In this document: one piece after another, positions 42,075-49,987 of the stretch
Layout of the letters: each line of letters begins with the position of its first letter
Position numbering within the stretch: the first letter of the stretch is position 1
From: Paenibacillus cellulositrophicus
GTDB taxonomy: Bacteria; Bacillota; Bacilli; Paenibacillales; Paenibacillaceae
Assembly (NCBI RefSeq): GCF_009363095.1
Contig: NZ_CP045296.1
Location: 372,001 to 436,000, forward strand
DNA: 64,000 bases
Direction of reading: 5' to 3'
Program-made: the position numbers and the translations under genes
The notes under the pieces: generated by a model
Told to the model about the DNA's origin: nothing
What the model saw: only the letters and a program-made list of their open reading frames with translations
Database searches by the model: none

Positions 42075-42106
42075 AACAAAGTCTGCGACAGCGGGCTTTG
42101 TTTTTT
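42075..42106 (+). terminator. Terminator of the kinase gene
   Basis: AACAAAG-TCTGC / GCGGG-CTTTGTT hairpin followed by TTTT. Confidence 0.75.
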
Positions 42107-42155
42107 GTGTCTGCCTGGCAATGCAACTTTTTTTAAAGTTCTCGAAAGAAAAATA

Positions 42156-42184
42156 TTGAAATCCAGGAAAAGGTCCATTACAAT
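42156..42184 (+). promoter_or_regulatory. Sigma-A promoter of the aldouronate ABC operon
   Basis: TTGAAA at 42156-42161, a 17-base spacer and TACAAT at 42179-42184. The predicted start is near 42191, leaving a leader of about 340 bases. Confidence 0.65.
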
Positions 42185-42202
42185 AAAAACAACTCAACTA
42201 CC

Positions 42203-42221
42203 ATACTAGTTATACTAGTAT
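42203..42221 (+). promoter_or_regulatory. GntR-type operator
   Basis: ATACTAGT-TAT-ACTAGTAT is a perfect inverted repeat (8+3+8) 12 bases after the predicted transcription start. The form fits a GntR/FadR-family site, and a FadR-type regulator is encoded in this locus (47165). Confidence 0.6.
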
Positions 42222-42327
42222 TCCAATTGTCTTCTGAACTGCCTCACCATTTTTATTCCGGTCTATTGTGTTTCTAGGTTCAAAAAAGCTTTGGAGAACA
42301 GATGTCTTGAGTTTTTTGAGGGTTATT

Positions 42328-42407
42328 TGTAAGCGCTTTAAGAAAGGGGAGGTCTTTTTCAGGGTTCGACGACCGCACTTGAGCCACACGAATTGTAAGC
42401 GGTTTAT
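42328..42407 (+). promoter_or_regulatory. Two cre-like catabolite-response sites
   Basis: TGTAAGCGCTTTAA (42328-42341) and TGTAAGCGGTTTAT (42394-42407) agree with the CcpA consensus TGWAANCGNTNWCA except in the last two bases. Both lie in the long leader of the ABC operon and are 66 bases apart. The rest of the 521-base gap before the permease holds no clear gene. Confidence 0.45.
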
Positions 42408-42531
42408 CCGTCTGCCCGGACCGGGATGAATGTTCATATGTGAAATGGTTGCGCGAGACATCAGACGGATTGGTACGAGAAGTGCACAAATAACAGCGAC
42501 ATGTTCTGCGCGGATTGGAGTGATCTGAAGA

Positions 42532-43494
42532 ATGGAAACGAAGGCCGCAAGCCCCGTCTTGCCCCAGGAGAGAGCCGTCAAAAAACAGAAGCAGCGTTCT
42601 GTAGGAAGGCTTCTACGCAAAGACTGGCAGTTGTATTCGCTCTTGGTATTACCGATCATTTACCTGCTCATTTTCAAATACGGGCCGATGATCGGCAACG
42701 TCATCGCTTTCCGTCGTTTTGTTCCCGGCGGGAGCATTTATGGAGAGAAATGGGTAGGGCTTCACTACTTCCGGATGTTTATCCAGGATCCCACCTTCTG
42801 GAAGGTATTTACGAACACGCTGATTCTCGGCGCGTTGACCCTGCTGTTCACGTTCCCGATTCCGATTATCTTTGCGTTACTGCTTAATGAAGTGAAGAAC
42901 AAGAAGTTCAAGAAATTTGTTCAAACCGCCTCGTACATGCCACACTTTCTGTCCATTGTCATCGTGGCCGGCATGATTCTGCAGATGACTTCGGCGAGCG
43001 GCTCCATCAATGCACTCATTCGTTTCTTCGGCGGGGACGGCATTAACTTCATGCAGCGGGCCGAGTGGTTCCGGGCGATATACGTCACCTCCGAAGTGTG
43101 GCAGGGCATGGGTTGGGGAGCGATTCTGTATCTGGCCGCACTGACGACGATCGACGAGTCGCTGTACGAAGCAGCCAAAATTGACGGCGCCAACCGCTGG
43201 AAGCAGACGCTGCATGTAACGATTCCCGGCATTCTGCCGACCATCGTCACTCTGCTGATCCTGAACATGGGCAGCTTCCTGGCGATCGGTTTTGAAAAAA
43301 TACTGCTGCTGTACAATCCGGTCATCTACGAAACTTCCGACGTCATTTCTACATATTTGTTCCGGGTCGGTCTTCAATCCAGCAGCTTCAGCTACGCCAC
43401 GGCCATCGGATTGTTCGAATCGATCATCGGGCTCATTCTGGTGTTCTCAGTCAATGCGATTTCCAGAAAAGTAACGGAAAGAAGCCTATGGTAA
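42532..43494 (+). CDS. lplB: ABC importer permease, LplB-like
   Basis: A 320-residue CUT1 permease with six hydrophobic segments and the EAA loop LYEAAKIDGANRWKQTLHVTIP. It is clearly paralogous to the permease at 19205. In Paenibacillus, aldouronate uptake loci hold such a permease pair with a lipoprotein next to aguA, the arrangement seen here. GGAGTGATC precedes the ATG. The ATPase is presumably a shared MsmX-type protein elsewhere. Confidence 0.9.
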   Translation: METKAASPVLPQERAVKKQKQRSVGRLLRKDWQLYSLLVLPIIYLLIFKYGPMIGNVIAFRRFVPGGSIYGEKWVGLHYFRMFIQDPTFWKVFTNTLILGALTLLFTFPIPIIFALLLNEVKNKKFKKFVQTASYMPHFLSIVIVAGMILQMTSASGSINALIRFFGGDGINFMQRAEWFRAIYVTSEVWQGMGWGAILYLAALTTIDESLYEAAKIDGANRWKQTLHVTIPGILPTIVTLLILNMGSFLAIGFEKILLLYNPVIYETSDVISTYLFRVGLQSSSFSYATAIGLFESIIGLILVFSVNAISRKVTERSLW

Positions 43495-43506
43495 GGAGGT
43501 CCTCAA

Positions 43507-44379
43507 GTGAAAGATTCCGCTTCTTATAAAGTGTTCAAAGTCGTCAACACGATCATTTTGCTGCTGATTGTCTTCATTACGGTATTTCCTTTCATTAACG
43601 TGCTCGCCCAGTCCTTCAGCAGCGAGGCTTATATCAATGCGGGGAAGGTCAACCTGATTCCGAGAGGCTTCAATATCGACACGTACCGGACGGTGGCCAA
43701 GGACGCGATGTTCTGGACGAACTACAAAAACACCGTCGTGTATACGGTGGTCGGAACGGCCATTTCGATGTTCATGACGACGATCTTTGCCTACGCCTTG
43801 TCCAAGAAAAGGCTGATGGGACGCAAATTTTTGACGATGTTCGCGGTGTTCACCATGTTCTTTAACGGCGGGCTGATCCCGAACTATGTGCTCATAAACA
43901 GTCTTGGCTTTGCCAATTCGATTTGGGCGATCGTCGTTCCGGGTGCCATCAGCATCTACAACATGCTGATCATGAAATCATTTTTCGAGAACATGCCGGA
44001 GGAGCTGGAAGAAGCGGCTTCGATCGACGGTTTGAATACGTACGGGATTCTGTTCCGCATTATTCTTCCGCTCAGTAAGGCGATCATGGCCACCATGATG
44101 CTGTTCTATGCGGTGGGACATTGGAACTCATGGTTTTCCGCTTTCCTGTACATGGACCAGAAGGAACTGTTCCCGGTCACCGTATACTTGCGGAACCTCA
44201 TTGCCGGGGCAACAGGTGGCGCCTCCGCGGGGGCGACGTCAGCGGATAATCTGACCCAAATCTCTGCGAACATTAAATCGGTCACGATGGTTCTGACTAT
44301 TCTGCCAATTCTGCTGATTTACCCTTTTGTCCAAAAGTACTTTGTATCGGGTGTTATGCTGGGTTCCGTGAAAGGATAA
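43507..44379 (+). CDS. ytcP: ABC importer permease, LplC/YtcP-like
   Basis: A 290-residue permease starting with GTG at 43507 after AAGGAGGT. Six membrane segments and the EAA loop ELEEAASIDGLNTYGILFRI are visible; it ends with GVMLGSVKG. It partners with LplB, 12 bases downstream of it. Confidence 0.9.
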   Translation: MKDSASYKVFKVVNTIILLLIVFITVFPFINVLAQSFSSEAYINAGKVNLIPRGFNIDTYRTVAKDAMFWTNYKNTVVYTVVGTAISMFMTTIFAYALSKKRLMGRKFLTMFAVFTMFFNGGLIPNYVLINSLGFANSIWAIVVPGAISIYNMLIMKSFFENMPEELEEAASIDGLNTYGILFRIILPLSKAIMATMMLFYAVGHWNSWFSAFLYMDQKELFPVTVYLRNLIAGATGGASAGATSADNLTQISANIKSVTMVLTILPILLIYPFVQKYFVSGVMLGSVKG

Positions 44380-44461
44380 ATCCGGTCCGGATCGCCGCAT
44401 TCATTTCATAGCTTTACACTTCTTTGCAGTTCCGATATTCATTCATGGGGGGAGTAAACAA

Positions 44462-46093
44462 ATGTTCAAGCGTTCTCGTAAAAAATGGGGAATGACGCTG
44501 ATGGCCGCAGTGATGAGCCTGTCCGTGGCTGCCTGCAGCAACAATCTTGGCGGCAGCGGCGGGGAAGCCAAGGACCAATCCAAAGGTGCGATGGAAAATT
44601 ACGGCGTTAACGTTTCTTTCAAGGCAACCGAGCCGTTTAACCTGCCGATTCTTTTCAGCGACCAGCCGGCCTACCCTTACAAGAAGGACTGGATGCTGTT
44701 CCAGGAAATCACGAAAAGAACGGGCGTCACGCTTCAGCCAACGATCGTTCCGATGAGCGATTACAGCCAGAAGCGCTCGCTGCTGATCAGCTCGGGAGAC
44801 GCTCCGCTGATCATTCCGAAAACGTATCCCGGGGAAGAAGCTTCCTTTGTGTCATCCGGTGCGATTCTGCCGGTAAGCGATTACATTGATATGATGCCGA
44901 ATTTTAAGGATAAAATCGAAAAATGGGGCATGGAAGAGGAGCTGGACGGACTCCGGCAGGAGGACGGTAAATACTATGTACTCCCTGGCCTGCATGAAGA
45001 GGTATGGCCGGATTATACGCTGCTCGTGCGGACCGACATTTTTGAGAAGAACAACATTCCGATTCCTGCGACCTGGGATGAGCTGTATACCGCTCTCAAG
45101 AAGCTGAAGGAAATTTATCCGGACTCGATTCCGTTCTCCGACCGGTTCCAGTTTAACAGTACGCTGAGCATCGCGGCGACCGGATTCGGAACGAAGGGCG
45201 GCTGGGGATTCGGCAACGGTCTCACTTACAAAGCGGACAAGGACGAGTTCGTGTACACGTCCACGACGCCGGAATACAAAAATATGCTGACGTATTTCAA
45301 CAAGCTTGTATCCGAAGGCCTGCTGGACAAAGAAAGCTTTACGCAAACGGACGATCAGGCGACTCAGAAGTTCGTATCCGGTAAATCGTTTGTGATCAAC
45401 GGCAACTCCCAGACCGTCGTGCTGCATCGTACGGACATGAACAAATCGCTCGGAGAGGGCAAATTCTCCATCGCCAAAATTACGGTGCCAGGAGGACCTG
45501 CAGGTCAGCTGATGTCCGGCTCCCGTCTGGAGAACGGCGTGATGATTCTGGCCAAAGCCAAGGAAAACCCGAACTTTAAGGCGATTCTCCAGTTCATTGA
45601 CTGGCTCTACTACAGCGACGAAGGCGAAGAGTTTGCCAAGTGGGGTGTTGAAGGGGTAACGTATACCAAAGAGAACGGCGTCCGGAAGCTGGTCGACGAT
45701 ATCAACTATAACGGCCTGAACCCGAAAGGAACGAAGGATCTGCGTATCGATTATGGCTTCTCCGGAGGGGTGTTCGCCTACGGCGGTACAACGGAGCTGC
45801 TGCAATCGATGTTCAGCGACGAAGAGAAGAAGTTCCAGGAAGATATGAAAAAGACGAAAACCGTCATACCGGCCGAGCCGCCGATCCCTTATTCCGTGGA
45901 AGACCGCGAGCAGGCGACCCTGCTGAGCACGCCGCTGAAAGACTACTCGGATCAAAACACGCTCAAATTTATCCTCGGCGAGCGACCGTTGTCCCAGTTC
46001 GACGCATTCGTGAACGAGCTCAAGGGCCAGGGTCTGGATAATTATGTTAAGCTTGCCAACAAGACTTATAAAGCTTATAAAGAGAAGAAGTAA
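44462..46093 (+). CDS. lplA: ABC importer solute-binding lipoprotein (LplA-like)
   Basis: A 543-residue lipoprotein with signal peptide and lipobox VAAC (Cys25), a Gly/Ser linker and the large two-domain fold of oligosaccharide binders. Given the linked GH67 enzyme it probably binds aldouronates (methylglucuronoxylo-oligosaccharides). GGGGGGA precedes the ATG. It is related to, but distinct from, the 20283 protein. A 14-bp hairpin follows, which may reduce read-through into the enzymes. Confidence 0.88.
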   Translation: MFKRSRKKWGMTLMAAVMSLSVAACSNNLGGSGGEAKDQSKGAMENYGVNVSFKATEPFNLPILFSDQPAYPYKKDWMLFQEITKRTGVTLQPTIVPMSDYSQKRSLLISSGDAPLIIPKTYPGEEASFVSSGAILPVSDYIDMMPNFKDKIEKWGMEEELDGLRQEDGKYYVLPGLHEEVWPDYTLLVRTDIFEKNNIPIPATWDELYTALKKLKEIYPDSIPFSDRFQFNSTLSIAATGFGTKGGWGFGNGLTYKADKDEFVYTSTTPEYKNMLTYFNKLVSEGLLDKESFTQTDDQATQKFVSGKSFVINGNSQTVVLHRTDMNKSLGEGKFSIAKITVPGGPAGQLMSGSRLENGVMILAKAKENPNFKAILQFIDWLYYSDEGEEFAKWGVEGVTYTKENGVRKLVDDINYNGLNPKGTKDLRIDYGFSGGVFAYGGTTELLQSMFSDEEKKFQEDMKKTKTVIPAEPPIPYSVEDREQATLLSTPLKDYSDQNTLKFILGERPLSQFDAFVNELKGQGLDNYVKLANKTYKAYKEKK

Positions 46094-46141
46094 GTCGGTA
46101 AGTCGTCATAAACACGAACTTATCTGAAGTTACACGAATCG

Positions 46142-46178
46142 GGTTGCCGTTTCGCCAGCGAAATGGCAGCCTGTTTTC
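46142..46178 (+). terminator. Terminator after the solute-binding protein gene
   Basis: A 14-pair stem (GGTTGCCGTTTCGC / GCGAAATGGCAGCC) with a two-base CA centre, followed by TGTTTTC; likely partial termination given the weak T tract. Confidence 0.65.
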
Positions 46179-46259
46179 AACTCGCCGGGCGTTATGCCGT
46201 ATTAGCATGACATCCACAACGAACATCCATGCTTTTCATGGTCCGAAGGAGTGAATGGT

Positions 46260-47057
46260 TTGCGTGTTACCGCTCAGGAGGTTGTAACGTATTTAACGGA
46301 ACCCGCGGGGGATTTGCAATCCCGGATCGACCGGATCATCGCCGGAACTCCCGAAGCGGAGGTCCGCGGAATCGGGGTCGCTTTCATCGCTTCCCATGAT
46401 GTTGTCCTTGAGGCCATCCGGCTTGAGGTGAACCTGCTGGTTACGCACGAAGGGACTTTTTACAGTCATCAGGAAGAGCAGGGTTTCGCTCCGGAAGATC
46501 CCGTTCATGCGGCCAAGCGGAAGCTGATCGAATCGGATGATATGATCATTTACCGGTTTCACGATCATCCGCACAGTTATCGGCCGGATATCATCACGGC
46601 AGGACTGATCGAAGCATTGGGATGGGAGGATGATGAGCACCGGGATCTCGGAACGGCTTCCGTTGTGCGGCTGCCGCAGAGCCGTAGGTTATCCGACATC
46701 GCCGAGCATGTAAAACAGAAGCTGAATCTGCCCTACCTGCGTGCCGTCGGCGATCCCGAAACGGTCTGCGGGCTAATCGGAGTTGCTGTCGGGTACAGGG
46801 GAGGTGGACAGCACGCGATCCCGTTATTCGAGCAAGAACGTCTGGATTTGATGATCATCGGTGAAGGGCCGGAATGGGAAACGCCCGAATATGTCAGGGA
46901 TGCAACCGCGCAGGGACGAGCCAAAGCGCTGTTGATGCTGGGTCATGCAGCCAGCGAGGAACCGGGGATGAAGCTGATCAGCGAACGGCTTGCCGGCAGA
47001 TTTCCCGGACTTCCGGTCCACTTTATACCAACCGGTTCGATGATAGAAATCCTGTAA
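46260..47057 (+). CDS. Nif3-like dinuclear metal protein
   Basis: A 265-residue protein of the Nif3/YqfO type. Metal-binding regions are visible as LLVTHEGTFYSH, YRFHDHPHSY and the C-terminal LGHAASEEPGMK. The usual HHP of Nif3 is replaced by THEG, so it belongs to a divergent subfamily. Canonical members have two metals in a toroidal hexamer and an uncertain hydrolase activity. I choose the TTG at 46260, nine bases after AAGGAG; the GTG at 46251 abuts that site. Its position between the importer and the GntR/GH67 genes suggests a role in sugar-acid metabolism, which is inference. Confidence 0.75.
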   Translation: MRVTAQEVVTYLTEPAGDLQSRIDRIIAGTPEAEVRGIGVAFIASHDVVLEAIRLEVNLLVTHEGTFYSHQEEQGFAPEDPVHAAKRKLIESDDMIIYRFHDHPHSYRPDIITAGLIEALGWEDDEHRDLGTASVVRLPQSRRLSDIAEHVKQKLNLPYLRAVGDPETVCGLIGVAVGYRGGGQHAIPLFEQERLDLMIIGEGPEWETPEYVRDATAQGRAKALLMLGHAASEEPGMKLISERLAGRFPGLPVHFIPTGSMIEIL

Positions 47058-47109
47058 GTGCCCGCAGTGTTGTCCGACTAAATTATTTTAAAAAAAGAAT
47101 GTTTGGCAG

Positions 47110-47139
47110 TCATTTCAACCTTCGCGTGTTGTGAAATGA
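47110..47139 (+). promoter_or_regulatory. Inverted repeat before gntR
   Basis: TCATTTCA-N14-TGAAATGA, 25 bases before the GntR start. It could be an autoregulatory site or an mRNA hairpin. It does not resemble the ATACTAGT operator. Confidence 0.35.
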
Positions 47140-47164
47140 AAGCAAGGAGAAAGAGGTAACCGTA

Positions 47165-47839
47165 ATGTCGACAGAGCAGAAAATCAAGGGTTCCACCAGG
47201 GCTTATTCCTATAACCTGCTGAGGGAAAGAATTCTTCATTTGGAGCTCGAACCCGGCACCAAAATTTCGGAGAAGGAAATCGCGGACGAGCTGAACGTCA
47301 GCAGAACGCCCGTCAGGGAAGCGTTTATGAAGCTGGCGGAAGAAGAACTGCTGGACATCATCCCGCAGAGCGGCACCATTGTGTCCCGCATTAACCTGAA
47401 GTATGTGGAGGAAGGCCGGTTTATCCGCGAGAAGCTGGAAAAAGAAATCGTGGCGCTTGCCTGCGACCAATTGGATAAAGACGCTCGGTTCAAGATTGAA
47501 GCGAACATTGCCATGCAGGATGTTTGTGCCGGGCAGAACAATTTCTACAGGCTGTTTGAGCTGGATGAAGAGTACCATCAGATCCTGTTTGACGCCACCG
47601 GCAAACAGCGGACGTGGAAAATGCTGCAGCAGCTGAACATTCATTTTAACAGGCTGCGGCTGCTCCGGCTCTCCAAAGACTCCAACTGGGAAAATATTAT
47701 TCGTCAACATAAGGAAATTTACCAGCTGATCATTCAGCAGGATAAAGAACACGCGATGAAGGTGATGGAGCAGCATCTCCGCCTTGTCGTCGTGGAGCAG
47801 GACTTTTTAAAAGAGAAATATCCGCATTATTTTATATAA
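47165..47839 (+). CDS. GntR-family regulator (FadR/FCD type)
   Basis: A 224-residue regulator: N-terminal winged helix (KISEKEIADELNVSRTPVREAF) and an all-helical FCD effector domain with candidate metal ligands in FYRLFELDEEYHQILF and a later IIRQHKEIYQLI. FCD members often sense sugar acids such as glucuronate or aldonates, which suits the GH67 gene 26 bases downstream. Its likely site is the ATACTAGT palindrome at 42203. The ligand is not proven. Confidence 0.88.
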   Translation: MSTEQKIKGSTRAYSYNLLRERILHLELEPGTKISEKEIADELNVSRTPVREAFMKLAEEELLDIIPQSGTIVSRINLKYVEEGRFIREKLEKEIVALACDQLDKDARFKIEANIAMQDVCAGQNNFYRLFELDEEYHQILFDATGKQRTWKMLQQLNIHFNRLRLLRLSKDSNWENIIRQHKEIYQLIIQQDKEHAMKVMEQHLRLVVVEQDFLKEKYPHYFI

Positions 47840-47865
47840 AGATCATCGGGAGGGACGAGAAGCTC

Positions 47866-49941
47866 ATGGCGCAAGAGGCAAGGCTTCCATACTCGTCAGC
47901 AGATCAGGGCTGGCTCAGCTATACGAATAATGAATCACTCGCCGGGATGAAGGAACTGACCCAAATCGCGGTATATGGCAATTCGGATGTGATCGATTCC
48001 GCGCTCGCCGAACTCACGCACGGCATTCGTGAAATGACAGGCGCCCTTCCTGCCATCGTGTCAGACCCGGATCGGCAGGCGTCGAACCTGATCCGGCTTG
48101 CTTTACTCGAGGAGATCGGTGTACAGGAAGAATGGATGAATGCAGCACGGATCAAGGATCTAGGGGAAGAAGGGTATGCCATCCGGCGTCATCCCGAGAA
48201 CGGCGGCGGCTCGCTGTATGTGATGGCGAATACGGACAGGGGCCTCTTGTACGGCACATTTCATCTGCTGCGGGTTCTGCGGACCGGACAGGAACTGGAC
48301 CGACTGGATGTGACGGACAGCCCGCGGAATCCGCTGCGCATGATGAACCATTGGGACAATATGGACGGTTCCATTGAGCGGGGGTATGCCGGCAGATCGA
48401 TCTTTTTTCAAAATAACCGGTTTGTTGAGGATAACGCCCGTATCCGGGACTATGCCAGGCTGATGGCGTCCATCGGCATCAACGGCATCGCGATAAACAA
48501 CGTCAATGTCCACCGGACGGAAACGCAGCTGATTACTCGGCAGTTTCTGCCGGACGTGGCGAATGTGGCCGGGATCTTCCGCCGTTACGGCATCCGATTG
48601 TTTCTCAGCGTCAACTATGCAAGCCCGATGGAGCTTGGCGGACTGGACACGGCCGATCCGCTGGATTCCCGGGTGGGCGATTGGTGGAAGGAAAAAGCAA
48701 AAGAAATATACGAATATATTCCCGATTTCGGCGGATTTGTCGTAAAGGCGGATTCGGAGCATCGTCCGGGCCCGTTTACCTATGACCGTACGCATGCGGA
48801 CGGTTCGAACATGCTGGCGGAAGCGCTGGAGCCGTTCGGCGGGCTCGTCATTTGGAGATGCTTCGTGTACAACTGCCTTCAGGATTGGAGAGATCGGTCA
48901 ACGGACCGGGCCCGCGCAGCTTACGACCATTTTAAACCACTGGATGGACAGTTCAAAAACAACGTCATTCTCCAAATCAAAAACGGTCCGATGGACTTTC
49001 AGGTCCGTGAAGCGGTATCCCCGCTCCTTGGAGCCATGCCCGGCACGAATCAGATGCTGGAGTTTCAAATCACGCAGGAGTATACGGGGCAGCAGAAGCA
49101 TCTGTGCTATCTTGTTCCCCAGTGGAAAGAAATCCTGGACTTTGATACGTTCGCCGAAGGCCAGGGCACCGAGGTCAAGAAAGTGGTCTCCGGGGGGATC
49201 TACCCTTATCGAGCCTGCGGGATCGCCGCCGTCATCAACGTGGGAGACGACCACAATTGGACGGGGCATACGCTGGCGCAGGCCAACCTTTACGGGTACG
49301 GCCGCCTCGCCTGGAATCCGGATCTGACCGAAAAGGATATCACAGGCGAATGGATTCGTCTTACATTTGGCGGCGATTCTTTGGTTTCCGCAGAAATCGA
49401 ACCTATGCTTGCAGATTCCTGGCATGTTTACGAGAGCTACACCTCACCGCTTGGCGTCGGCTGGATGGTCAACCCGGGGCATCACTACGGACCGAATGTC
49501 GACGGTTATGAGTATTCGGTGTGGGGGACGTATCATTTTGCCGATTGTCACGGCATCGGCGTAAACCGGACGGTCAAGGACGGAACCGGCTATGTCTCCC
49601 AATATTTCCCCGAAAATGCACAGCGGTATGAATCGCTGGAATCGTGCCCGGATGAGATGCTGCTGTTCTTCCATCATGTTCCGTACAGCCATGTGCTTCA
49701 TTCCGGCAAGACGGTGATCCAGCATATTTATGACACCCATTTCGGCGGTGTGGAGGGGGTGGAGCAGCTGATCGGGCGTTGGAGCAAGCTGGAAGGTCAT
49801 ATCGATGAATGGCGCTACCGGAATGTCTGGGAGCGGCTGCATATTCAATTGGAGCATGCCAAAGAGTGGCGGGATGTCATAAATACGTACTTTTACCGGA
49901 AATCCGGTATTCCGGATGCAGCCGGCCGAACCATCTATTAG
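47866..49941 (+). CDS. aguA: GH67 alpha-glucuronidase
   Basis: Removes 4-O-methylglucuronic acid from aldouronates derived from glucuronoxylan. The 691-residue protein has no signal peptide, so it acts on imported oligosaccharides. Catalytic residues can be placed: Glu298 in ADSEHRPGP (acid), Asp377 in GPMDFQ and Glu405 in ITQEYTG (base pair). Their spacings, 79 and 28, match those of the characterised Geobacillus enzyme (285, 364, 392, from memory). GGGAGG precedes the ATG. With LplABC it forms an aldouronate utilisation module. Confidence 0.95.
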   Translation: MAQEARLPYSSADQGWLSYTNNESLAGMKELTQIAVYGNSDVIDSALAELTHGIREMTGALPAIVSDPDRQASNLIRLALLEEIGVQEEWMNAARIKDLGEEGYAIRRHPENGGGSLYVMANTDRGLLYGTFHLLRVLRTGQELDRLDVTDSPRNPLRMMNHWDNMDGSIERGYAGRSIFFQNNRFVEDNARIRDYARLMASIGINGIAINNVNVHRTETQLITRQFLPDVANVAGIFRRYGIRLFLSVNYASPMELGGLDTADPLDSRVGDWWKEKAKEIYEYIPDFGGFVVKADSEHRPGPFTYDRTHADGSNMLAEALEPFGGLVIWRCFVYNCLQDWRDRSTDRARAAYDHFKPLDGQFKNNVILQIKNGPMDFQVREAVSPLLGAMPGTNQMLEFQITQEYTGQQKHLCYLVPQWKEILDFDTFAEGQGTEVKKVVSGGIYPYRACGIAAVINVGDDHNWTGHTLAQANLYGYGRLAWNPDLTEKDITGEWIRLTFGGDSLVSAEIEPMLADSWHVYESYTSPLGVGWMVNPGHHYGPNVDGYEYSVWGTYHFADCHGIGVNRTVKDGTGYVSQYFPENAQRYESLESCPDEMLLFFHHVPYSHVLHSGKTVIQHIYDTHFGGVEGVEQLIGRWSKLEGHIDEWRYRNVWERLHIQLEHAKEWRDVINTYFYRKSGIPDAAGRTIY

Positions 49942-49987
49942 TCATTCAACTATCATATCCCTTACGAGTAGAGCAGGAGGTAGGCTC

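Noticed and set aside
42210..42659. Open frame of 149 codons on the minus strand
   Set aside because: It overlaps the leader and 5' end of the permease and shows no protein family pattern; it is a shadow frame.
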